From positions 44,952-108,951 of the forward strand of contig NZ_ML769320.1 in NCBI RefSeq assembly GCF_009720365.1: DNA of 64,000 bases, written 5' to 3'. Both the position numbers and the translations under genes were made by a program. Numbering within the stretch: position 1 is the first letter of the stretch; every line of letters begins with the position of its first letter. The DNA is from Catellatospora paridis. GTDB taxonomy: Bacteria; Actinomycetota; Actinomycetes; Mycobacteriales; Micromonosporaceae. The notes under the pieces were generated by a model. That model was given only the letters and a program-made list of their open reading frames with translations, was not told where the DNA came from and made no database searches. This document shows positions 56,519-64,000 of the stretch, piece by piece.

Positions 56519-56596
56519 ATCCGCTGGTGTTAGCCAGTTGTTACGTAGCGCGTCTGGTGACGACACGCCGGGGTCCGTTACCTTTTGGCCGACGAG

Positions 56597-56614
56597 TATG
56601 AAAGTTTTCTTCAT
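56597..56614. promoter_or_regulatory. Operator-like motif ATGAA-N7-TTCAT upstream of the peptide importer
   Basis: ATGAAAGTTTTCTTCAT is a near-perfect dyad about 21 bp before the first importer gene. A related AAGTTTCCTTCA lies at 60890-60901 before the binding-protein gene. The two positions suggest one regulator acting at both operon ends. Confidence 0.45.
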
Positions 56615-56634
56615 CGGCTGGGACGGGAGCGGCA

Positions 56635-57680
<1,046 letters not shown>

Positions 57681-57684
<4 letters not shown>

Positions 57685-57755
57685 GCGAACGCAGTGAGCG
57701 GACCGAGGGCAACGTCAGCAACGACGGAGCCGAGCGCAGCGAGGTGACGACGTGA
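57681..57755 (+). CDS. SERSE mini-ORF between the two importer ATPase genes
   Basis: 24 codons, beginning [12 protein letters not shown] and ending GAERSEVTT. The GTG overlaps the upstream stop and the TGA overlaps the GTG of the next ATPase gene (both GTGA). GCGAGGTGAC acts as its ribosome site. Nearest relative in sequence to the sdhA/sdhB element, with the same GAERSEVT ending. Confidence 0.6.
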
Positions 57756-58765
57756 CCGAAGCCTTGCTGAGGGTGCGGGGGCTGACCAAGCACTTCGCCG
57801 TACGCCAGGGCGCGATCGGGGCGAAGGCCGCGGTGCGCGCCGTCGACGGGCTCGACTTCGACGTGCACGCGGGCGAGACGCTGGGCCTGGTCGGGGAGTC
57901 AGGCTGCGGCAAGACCACGACCGGCCGGATGCTGGTGCGCCTGCTGGAGCCGACCGCGGGCAGCATCGAGTTCCAGGGGCGGGACATCACCACGCTGGGC
58001 CGCCGGGCGATGCGCCCGCTGCGGCAGGACCTGCAGATCATCTTCCAGGACCCGTACTCCTCGCTGAACCCCCGGCACACCGTCGGCAAGATCGTGGCGA
58101 TGCCGCTGGAGGTCAACGGCATCAAGCCGGCGGGCGGCGTGAAGGCGCGCGTGCAGGAGCTGCTGGAGCTGGTCGGGCTCAACCCCGAGCACTACAACCG
58201 CTTCCCGCACGAGTTCTCCGGCGGCCAGCGCCAGCGCATCGGCATCGCGCGGGCGCTCGCGCTGCGCCCCAAGCTGATCGTCGCGGACGAGCCGGTGTCG
58301 GCGCTGGACGTGTCGATCCAGGCGCAGGTCGTGAACCTGCTCCGGGATCTGCAGCGGGAGCTGGACCTGGCGTTCGTGTTCATCGCGCACGACCTGGCGA
58401 TCGTGCGCCACTTCAGCCGCCGCGTCGCCGTCATGTACCTGGGCAAGGTCGTCGAGATCGGGGACCGGGCCGACATCTACGAGCGGCCGCGCCACCCGTA
58501 CACCAAGGCGCTGCTGTCGGCGGTGCCCGACGTGACCGCGTTCGGCGAGCAGCGCCAGCGCATCCGGCTGACGGGTGACGTGCCGACCCCGCTGAACCCG
58601 CCGTCGGGCTGCCGCTTCCGCACTCGCTGCTGGAAGGCCCAGGACGTGTGCGCGAGCGAGGAGCCGCCGCTGGTCGCCCGGGAGGGCAGTGGGCAGCAGG
58701 TGGCCTGTCACTTCCCCGAACCGGTGGGCGTCGTATCCGAGCATGTGAGCGAGGTGGCCGCATGA
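57752..58765 (+). CDS. Peptide ABC transporter ATPase, OppF/DppF type
   Basis: 337 residues. Walker [10 protein letters not shown], signature [12 protein letters not shown], Walker [13 protein letters not shown] and switch His [12 protein letters not shown]-terminal [18 protein letters not shown] holds the Cys cluster of this family. It forms a heterodimer with the previous ATPase beneath the two permeases. Confidence 0.94.
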   Translation: MTEALLRVRGLTKHFAVRQGAIGAKAAVRAVDGLDFDVHAGETLGLVGESGCGKTTTGRMLVRLLEPTAGSIEFQGRDITTLGRRAMRPLRQDLQIIFQDPYSSLNPRHTVGKIVAMPLEVNGIKPAGGVKARVQELLELVGLNPEHYNRFPHEFSGGQRQRIGIARALALRPKLIVADEPVSALDVSIQAQVVNLLRDLQRELDLAFVFIAHDLAIVRHFSRRVAVMYLGKVVEIGDRADIYERPRHPYTKALLSAVPDVTAFGEQRQRIRLTGDVPTPLNPPSGCRFRTRCWKAQDVCASEEPPLVAREGSGQQVACHFPEPVGVVSEHVSEVAA

Positions 58766-58833
58766 GCGAGCGCAGCGAGCGAGTCATGAACGTCCTCGAT
58801 GCCGCCGACGAGCGCAGCGAGGAGAAGGCATGA
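58762..58833 (+). CDS. SERSE mini-ORF between ATPase and permease genes
   Basis: 23 codons, beginning [12 protein letters not shown] and ending DERSEEKA. The ATG overlaps the ATPase stop and the TGA overlaps the permease ATG (both ATGA). GCGAGGAGAA gives the ribosome site. It has the DERSEE ending of the tldD/tldE element. Confidence 0.6.
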   Translation: MSERSERVMNVLDAADERSEEKA

Positions 58834-59831
58834 GCCTGTCGCAGATCGAGACGGACGCCACGGGCGTGGACGCGACCGCGGTGCCGACCGCGCCGCAGCC
58901 CGGCATGGTGGGCCGCTCACCCGGCCGGCTGGCCTGGGCCCGGCTCCGGGCCAACCGCACCGCCATGGTGAGTGCCTGGATCATGGTGTTCTTCATCGTG
59001 CTCGGCATGGCCGCACCGCTGGTCGAGCTGGTCTACGGCATCAGCCCGTTCGAGCAGTTCCAGGACAAGATCGCCAACAACAGCCTGCCGCTGGGCTACT
59101 TCGGCGGGGTCTCCGGCGAGCACTGGTTCGGCCTGGAGCCCCAGCTCGGCCGCGACATCTTCATCCGGCTGGTGTACGGCCTGCGCACCTCGCTGTTCAT
59201 TGCGACCTCGGCTGCGCTGCTGACCACGGCCCTGGGCATCGTGCTGGGCATCGTGTCGGGTTACCTGGGCGGCTGGATCGACGCGGTGATCAGCTGGGTC
59301 ATCGACTTCGCGCTGGCGCTGCCGTTCCTCATCTTCGCGCTGGCGATCATGCCGACGGTGACCGCGCGCTTCTACGGACCGCGCGACGAGATCCCGGTGC
59401 CGTTCCGCATCGGAGTGATGATCTTCCTGTTCGCGCTGTTCGGCTGGACCGGCACGGCCCGGCTGGTGCGCGGTCAGGTGATCTCGCTGCGCGAGCGGGA
59501 GTTCGTCGAAGCGGCCAGGGCCAGCGGCGCCGGCCTGTTCCACATCCTGTTCCGGCAGCTGCTGCCGAACCTGTGGGCGCCGATCCTGGTGTCGTTCTCG
59601 CTGGCGGTGCCCGGCTACATCACCGGTGAGGCGGCGCTGTCCTTCCTGGGCATCGGCGTGGTCGACCCGACCCCGGACTTCGGCGTGATGATCAACAAGA
59701 GCCTGAGCTACGCGCAGACCGACCCGGCGTACCTCATCTTCCCGGGCGTGGCGATCTTCCTGCTGGTGCTGGCGTTCAACCTGTTCGGCGACGGACTGCG
59801 CGACGCACTCGACCCCAAGTCGTCCCGGTAG
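58830..59831 (+). CDS. Peptide ABC transporter permease, DppC/OppC type
   Basis: 333 residues with six membrane helices. An N-terminal OppC-type region (LRANRTAMVSAWIMVFFIVLG) is followed by a loop with GRDIFIRLVYGLRTSL and the EAA motif EFVEAARASGAGLFHILFRQLLPN, which docks the ATPase. Its order before the DppB-type gene is reversed relative to the common dppBCDF order. It is 10 bp from the next gene. Confidence 0.93.
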   Translation: MSLSQIETDATGVDATAVPTAPQPGMVGRSPGRLAWARLRANRTAMVSAWIMVFFIVLGMAAPLVELVYGISPFEQFQDKIANNSLPLGYFGGVSGEHWFGLEPQLGRDIFIRLVYGLRTSLFIATSAALLTTALGIVLGIVSGYLGGWIDAVISWVIDFALALPFLIFALAIMPTVTARFYGPRDEIPVPFRIGVMIFLFALFGWTGTARLVRGQVISLREREFVEAARASGAGLFHILFRQLLPNLWAPILVSFSLAVPGYITGEAALSFLGIGVVDPTPDFGVMINKSLSYAQTDPAYLIFPGVAIFLLVLAFNLFGDGLRDALDPKSSR

Positions 59832-59841
59832 GAGGTACGAG

Positions 59842-60828
59842 ATGCTGCGATTCCTGATCAAGCGCCTGCTGCTCGGCACGCTGACGATGTTCGCCGTGAG
59901 CCTGGTCGCGTTCGGCATGTTCTTCATGCTGCCGCGCGATGCGGTGGCCACCATGTGCGTGAAGAACTGCAACCCCGAGCGGCTGGAGCGGGTGCGTGTC
60001 GAGCTGGGTCTGAAGGACCCGCTGATCGACCAGTACACCGGCTACATCAAGGGCATCTTCGTGGGCCGGGACCTGGGCAGCGCGCAGGGCGGCTACTGCG
60101 ACGCGCCGTGCCTGGGCTACTCGTACACCAGCAGCGAAGAGGTCTCCGACATCTTCGCGCGGGTGCTGCCGGTGACCCTGAGCATCGTCATTCCGGCAGC
60201 GGTGCTGTGGCTGGGGCTGGGCATCGGCCTGGGCATGATCTCGGCGCTGCGGCGTGGCACCGTCTTCGACCGGCTGGCCATCGGCTTCTCGCTGACCGGC
60301 GCGTCCATGCAGCTCTACTTCGTCGGCGGCATGCTGATGATCATCTTCGTGTACACCCTGAAGATCCTGCCGGTGCCGCACTACACCTCGCTGTGGGACG
60401 ACCCGCTGGACTGGGCGAGCGGGCTGGTGCTGGCCTGGGTGGCGCTGGCCTTCCTGTTCTCCGCGGTCTACGCCCGGCTGTCGCGGGCGCAGATGCTGGA
60501 GACCCTGGCCGAGGACTTCGTGCGCACCGCACGGGCCAAGGGCCTGAGCAAATCGCGGGCGTACGGGCGGCACGCGCTGCGCGCCGCGATCACCCCGATC
60601 GTCACCATCGCCGGGCTGGACGTCGGCGGCGCGCTCGGCGGCACCGTCATCACCGAGACGACCTTCGGCATCCAGGGGCTGGGCCGCACCGCCGTGGAGG
60701 CGGTGCGTCTCGGCGACCTTCCGACGATCATGGCGACCGTGCTCGTCTCGGCGGTCTTCATCGTCGTCGCCAACATCGTGGTCGACCTGCTGTACGCGGT
60801 CATCGACCCGCGGGTGCGGCTCAGTTAG
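59842..60828 (+). CDS. Peptide ABC transporter permease, DppB/OppB type
   Basis: 328 residues with six membrane helices. MLRFLIKRLLLGTLTMFAVSLVAFGMFFMLP is the DppB/OppB start; the EAA motif is EDFVRTARAKGLSKSRAYGRHALR. An insertion in the first extracytoplasmic loop holds two Cys pairs (MCVKNC and YCDAPC), unusual in DppB. AGGAGG lies 7 nt before the ATG. Confidence 0.93.
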   Translation: MLRFLIKRLLLGTLTMFAVSLVAFGMFFMLPRDAVATMCVKNCNPERLERVRVELGLKDPLIDQYTGYIKGIFVGRDLGSAQGGYCDAPCLGYSYTSSEEVSDIFARVLPVTLSIVIPAAVLWLGLGIGLGMISALRRGTVFDRLAIGFSLTGASMQLYFVGGMLMIIFVYTLKILPVPHYTSLWDDPLDWASGLVLAWVALAFLFSAVYARLSRAQMLETLAEDFVRTARAKGLSKSRAYGRHALRAAITPIVTIAGLDVGGALGGTVITETTFGIQGLGRTAVEAVRLGDLPTIMATVLVSAVFIVVANIVVDLLYAVIDPRVRLS

Positions 60829-60924
60829 CGCGTCCGGCCGCCGTATCGAAGGGTATGGCGAAATCCATCAATCACTGCTACACATTTCGTAAGTTTCCTT
60901 CACACCACCGGCACGGGAGTGAAT

Positions 60925-62655
60925 ATGAGATCCAGAGCGATACTGGCAGCGGGAGGCGTGCTCGCGCTGACCGTGGCCCTGGGCGCGTGCAGCGAGAACA
61001 AGAACACCGACAGCGACGTCGACACCGACCGCGTGGCCTCCGGTGCGATCGCGACCGACCCCAAGGACTCGATGGGTCCGGCGAAGGCGGTCGAGGGCGC
61101 GGCCAAGGGCGGCACGTTCACCGTGATCCGCCAGACGAAGATCTCGCACATGGACCCCCAGCGGGTCTACTCGTTCGTGGGCCTCAACACCGCCCCGCTC
61201 TACGCCCGCTTCCTGACCACGTGGAAGGACGACGGCAAGGGCAACGTGACCCTCGTCGGCGACCTCGCGGAGACGCCGGGCGTCAACGTCAACAAGGACT
61301 GCAAGGTCTGGGAATTCAAGATCAAGGACGGGGTGAAGTTCGAGGACGGCACCGCGATCACCTCCAAGGAGGTCGCGTACGGCATCGCCCGCTCGTTCGA
61401 CCCCGACCTGTCCGGCGGCCCGACCTACATCCAGGAGTGGCTGGCCAACGACGCGGCCTTCGACACCAAGTGGGACTTCAAGGCCAACAAGACCTCGCTG
61501 CCCCCGGGCCTGACCACCCCGGACGCCAAGACGCTGCGCTTCGAGTTCGCCAAGGCGCACTGCGACCTGCCCTTCGCGGCCTCGCTGCCGGCCACCGCGC
61601 CGCTGCCGCCCGCCAAGGACACCGGCGTCGAGCTGGACAACAAGCCGTTCTCGTCCGGCCCGTACAAGCTGGTCAAGAACACGGTCGGCGTGGAGATGCT
61701 GTTCGAGCGCAACGAGCACTGGGACGCCAACACCGACCCGGTGCGCAACGCGTACCCGGACAAGTTCGTCTACAAGTTCGGCCCGAACGCCGAGGCGCAG
61801 ACCAACCGCCTCATCGCCGACGGCGCCGAGGACCAGGCCACGCTCGGCTGGAACGGCGTCGACTCCTCGCTGGTGGCCAAGGTCGCCGGTGACGCCGCGC
61901 TGATGGGCCGTACCCTGCGCGAGCCCACCCCGAGTGCGTGGCGCCTGTCCATCAACACGCAGCGGGTGGCCGACCTGTCGGTCCGCCAGGCGCTCAACTA
62001 CGCCATCGACCGTCCCGGCATGGTCAAGGCCGCCGGCGGCGACCTGAAGGTGGCCGCACTGACCACCCTGATGCCGCCGTCGACGCTCGGCTTCAAGAAG
62101 TTCGACGCCTACCCGGCCGACATCGAGAAGGCCAAGTCCACGCTGGCGGGCAAGACCCCCGAGCTGGTGCTGGTCATCGGCGACGACTCGGGTGCCCAGG
62201 AGCTCGGCACCCAGGTGAAGAACAACCTGGAGAAGGCCGGCTTCAAGATCACCATCAAGGTCATCCCGGCGGACAGCAAGCTGGACGAGACCAAGAAGAA
62301 GAACAACCCCTGGGACCTGTACCTGGACTCCTGGGCGGCGGACTGGCCGAGCGGCGCCGCGCTCCTGCCGGTGCTCTTCGACGGCCGCACCATCAAGGCC
62401 GAGGGCAACAGCAACACGTCGTACATCAACAATGACGCGATCAACGCCGAGTTCGACCGCGTGCTGGCCCTCGACCCGGCCGCCCAGGCGCCCGAGTGGG
62501 CCAAGCTGGACGAGCGGATCATGAAGGAGCTCGCCCCGGCGGTTCCGCTGTACGCCGACGTCATGTTCGTGATGCAGGGCTCCAAGGTCGGTGGCGTCTA
62601 CATCGACAGCATCTTCGGCTACCCCGCCTTCACCCGCGCCTTCGTGAAGCAGTAA
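60925..62655 (+). CDS. Peptide-binding lipoprotein (SBP family 5)
   Basis: 576 residues. The lipobox is LGAC with the Cys at about residue 22. Family-5 features are GGTFTVIRQTKISHMDPQRV, WEFKIKDGVKFEDGTAITSKEVAYGIARSFD and the lid regions to VRQALNYAIDRPGM. It captures peptides or other substrates outside the membrane and hands them to the permeases. GGGAG lies 5 nt before the ATG at 60925; a GTG two codons earlier is too close. It has its own 90-bp upstream region with the AAGTTTCCTTCA motif. Confidence 0.94.
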   Translation: MRSRAILAAGGVLALTVALGACSENKNTDSDVDTDRVASGAIATDPKDSMGPAKAVEGAAKGGTFTVIRQTKISHMDPQRVYSFVGLNTAPLYARFLTTWKDDGKGNVTLVGDLAETPGVNVNKDCKVWEFKIKDGVKFEDGTAITSKEVAYGIARSFDPDLSGGPTYIQEWLANDAAFDTKWDFKANKTSLPPGLTTPDAKTLRFEFAKAHCDLPFAASLPATAPLPPAKDTGVELDNKPFSSGPYKLVKNTVGVEMLFERNEHWDANTDPVRNAYPDKFVYKFGPNAEAQTNRLIADGAEDQATLGWNGVDSSLVAKVAGDAALMGRTLREPTPSAWRLSINTQRVADLSVRQALNYAIDRPGMVKAAGGDLKVAALTTLMPPSTLGFKKFDAYPADIEKAKSTLAGKTPELVLVIGDDSGAQELGTQVKNNLEKAGFKITIKVIPADSKLDETKKKNNPWDLYLDSWAADWPSGAALLPVLFDGRTIKAEGNSNTSYINNDAINAEFDRVLALDPAAQAPEWAKLDERIMKELAPAVPLYADVMFVMQGSKVGGVYIDSIFGYPAFTRAFVKQ

Positions 62656-62673
62656 CCGGCGCTCTGTTCCACC

Positions 62674-62701
62674 GGGGCGGCACCCTTCGGGGTGCCGCCC
62701 C
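62674..62701 (+). terminator. Rho-independent terminator of the importer operon
   Basis: A 12-bp perfect stem GGGGCGGCACCC with a TTCG tetraloop and a TTT tail, 18 bp after the binding-protein stop. Confidence 0.85.
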
Positions 62702-62871
62702 TTTCGCGTCCCAGGCGTCCCGGTCCTCGCTGAAGAAACTGACTTTCGGGGGGTGCGGGAGCTGGCTTTCGACGGGTGTGGAAGGGCGGTGGGCTGCGGG
62801 ATCGTGGGAAAGGCCCAGGGAGACGACGAGGTCGGCCGGGGCGGATCATCAGTTCCACGGGAGGTCAGGTC

Positions 62872-63381
62872 ATGGCAATGCGCACGCGTCGATTCGCCGT
62901 TCTCGCCACACTCACCGCCGCGCTCGGCGCGCCCGTGCTCATGCATGCCGTTCCGGCGCTCGCGGCCCCGCCGCCGCACCTGGTCGTCGAGTCGCACGAC
63001 ACCAGGGCCGCCGAGAAGGCCGCGCGCAAGGCGGCCGCCGCGCAGGGTGTCGCCGACGGGACCGCGATCCAGGCAAGGCTGTCGGCCCGCGCCGCCGCCA
63101 CGGCGAAGCAGCGCGCCGCGGACGCCAAGCAGTCCGCCAAGGCGGCCGCTGCCCGGGTGCGCGCCGATTTGAAGGCCGGGCTCGACGGGGCCCGGGTGGA
63201 GCAGGACGCGCAACTCGCCGACCAGGCCAAGCAGCAGGCGGCGAGCGCCGCCGAGATTGCCGAGCAGGCCGCTGTGCAGGCCCGCCTCGACGCCAAGGCC
63301 GCCGAGAAGGCGCGCCAGAAGGCCGCCGCCGCCGAGGAGATCGCCGAGCAGGCCGCGGTGAAGGCGCAGCTGGGCCGCTGA
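62872..63381 (+). CDS. Secreted Ala/Lys/Glu-rich coiled-coil protein
   Basis: 169 residues. Signal peptide MRTRRFAVLATLTAALGAP..., cleavage near PALA-A. The mature part is nearly all helix, built of imperfect ~30-residue repeats such as QARLDAKAAEKARQKAAAAE and EEIAEQAAVKAQL. There is no Cys. GGGAGG lies 7 nt before the ATG. It may be a cell-wall-associated spacer protein; function is unknown and composition alone makes homology searches unreliable. Confidence 0.65.
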   Translation: MAMRTRRFAVLATLTAALGAPVLMHAVPALAAPPPHLVVESHDTRAAEKAARKAAAAQGVADGTAIQARLSARAAATAKQRAADAKQSAKAAAARVRADLKAGLDGARVEQDAQLADQAKQQAASAAEIAEQAAVQARLDAKAAEKARQKAAAAEEIAEQAAVKAQLGR

Positions 63382-63390
63382 CCGGCGCGG

Positions 63391-64000
63391 TCAGGTGAGG
63401 ATCTCGACGGGCGCGGTCTCCTGGATGATCACGGTGGGCGGCAGGTCCTCCAGGGCGTGCCGGGCGTAGATCTCACTGTCCAGCTCCTGCGGGCCCAGGT
63501 AACGCTCGGCCAGCGGGACGGGCAGCGCGGCCCAGTCCCACGGCTCGACGGCGACCGCCGCCCGCACCGTCTCCGGCCGCCGGGCCGCCAGCAGCGCGGC
63601 CAGCCAGCCGCCGAACCCGCGCCCGTACGCGGTGACCCGGGTCAGGTCCAGGTCGGAGTGCTTGTCGGCGATGATGCGCAGCGCCTCGGCGTGATCGGCG
63701 ACGGCCAGGTCGGCCACCCGCCGGTGGGTCACCTTCTCGAAGCTCGGCGACACGCCGACGGTGCCCCGGCCGTCGACCATGACCACCGCGAAACCGGCCT
63801 CGGCCCAGTGCCGGGCCGCGGTGAACGCGTCGTGGTCGTTGCGCACCTGCTGCTGGGTCGGGGTGTCCGGCAGGCACAGCAGCACCGGCAGCCGGCGGCC
63901 GAAGACGTGGCCGGGCGGGTAGAGCACGGCGGTCGGCAGCCGCCGGTCGGTGACCCGGTCCAGGGCCGGGCGGTTCATGGTCGCGGGCACCGGGCGGCGC
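63391..64000 (-). CDS. C-terminal part of an S9/prolyl-oligopeptidase-like protein with lost nucleophile
   Basis: The frame is open at the window end, so the gene starts outside. DRRLPTAVLYPPGHVFGRRLPVLLCLPD and AGFAVVMVDGRGTVGVSPSFEKVTHR are typical of the DPP-IV/acylaminoacyl peptidase hydrolase domain. The nucleophile elbow, normally G-x-S-x-G-G, reads YGRGFGGW: the Ser is replaced by Gly. The protein also ends soon after PPTVIIQETAPVEILT, before the Asp and His that complete the triad. It is most likely a pseudoenzyme or a decaying copy. An in-frame start at 63990 would give a 199-residue fragment but is less likely. Confidence 0.75.
   Translation of the reverse strand, partial: RRPVPATMNRPALDRVTDRRLPTAVLYPPGHVFGRRLPVLLCLPDTPTQQQVRNDHDAFTAARHWAEAGFAVVMVDGRGTVGVSPSFEKVTHRRVADLAVADHAEALRIIADKHSDLDLTRVTAYGRGFGGWLAALLAARRPETVRAAVAVEPWDWAALPVPLAERYLGPQELDSEIYARHALEDLPPTVIIQETAPVEILT

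Overview
The window is 64 kb of very GC-rich chromosomal DNA from an actinomycete, most likely a member of the Micromonosporaceae (Actinoplanes, Micromonospora, Catellatospora and relatives). This rests on codon usage and GC skew to third positions, an acyl-CoA carboxylase with the small actinobacterial epsilon subunit, a type VII secretion (mycosin) locus, an ECF sigma factor fused to its own anti-sigma region, the mycobacterial-type three-subunit succinate dehydrogenase, and many genes that start directly downstream of a TANNNT box (leaderless transcripts). No rRNA, tRNA, CRISPR array, integrase or transposase was found. The family assignment is inference; the order Actinomycetes is secure.

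Layout. 0.1-3.1 kb: a three-gene minus-strand T7SS-associated operon (helical export substrate, PPE-like Gly/Pro-rich protein, mycosin). 3.2-7.7 kb: accD, a NYN nuclease-like gene and accE, then a small membrane protein and birA, so carboxylase and biotin ligase are adjacent. 8-13.7 kb: secreted protein, PH-domain membrane protein, two GtrA flippase-like genes and the giant sigma/anti-sigma fusion. 14-23.7 kb: pckG, Rrf2 regulator, uppS-type prenyltransferase, two paralogous secreted muralytic-type proteins on either side of phoH (each with a structured leader), a MerR/DUF4188 divergent pair, a trypsin-like protease and a ferredoxin-NADP reductase. 23.7-31.8 kb: PfkB kinase, TetR/epimerase divergent pair with twin operators, DUF4245/glpX, a DMT transporter, xseB-xseA and divergent ispH. 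31.8-39.9 kb: a membrane-tethered sigma-like protein, rmuC, an S10 peptidase, an orphan winged-helix regulator, the ogt/ada-alkA alkylation-repair pair and ychF. 39.9-43.8 kb: a loose region of very small genes, an LRV-repeat protein, a GT-C type membrane glycosyltransferase with a leader peptide, a GNAT and a degenerate pterin dehydratase. 44-48.4 kb: mutT-like NUDIX, then an iron-box-controlled Fe-siderophore ABC importer. 48.5-53.3 kb: a DUF559/AbiEi-like gene bracketed by inverted repeats, then sdhCAB. 53.6-56.4 kb: tldD-tldE. 56.6-62.7 kb: a complete dipeptide/oligopeptide ABC importer (ATPase, ATPase, permease, permease, binding lipoprotein). 62.9-64 kb: an Ala-rich secreted protein and the 3' part of a defective S9-type peptidase.

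What is unusual. Three classes of short repeated DNA stand out. (1) Four operon junctions (sdhA/sdhB, tldD/tldE and two in the peptide importer) hold a 23-24 codon mini-ORF beginning MSERSE and ending ERSE-x-x-(A/T); every one overlaps its upstream gene stop and its downstream gene start by ATGA or GTGA, so three genes are chained by two 4-nt overlaps. Two further degenerate copies are present. (2) Five copies of an ~85-90 bp imperfect palindrome (family A), two of which bracket the DUF559/AbiEi-like gene in opposite orientations. (3) Three copies of a second ~80 bp palindrome (family B), two of which bracket tldDE in opposite orientations. Other points of interest are a start codon buried in a predicted RNA stem, a leader with two mutually exclusive 10-11 bp pairings, overlapping back-to-back -10 boxes of xseA and ispH, CRP-like boxes before pckG and a muralytic gene, and accE lying wholly inside the 3' end of the NYN reading frame.
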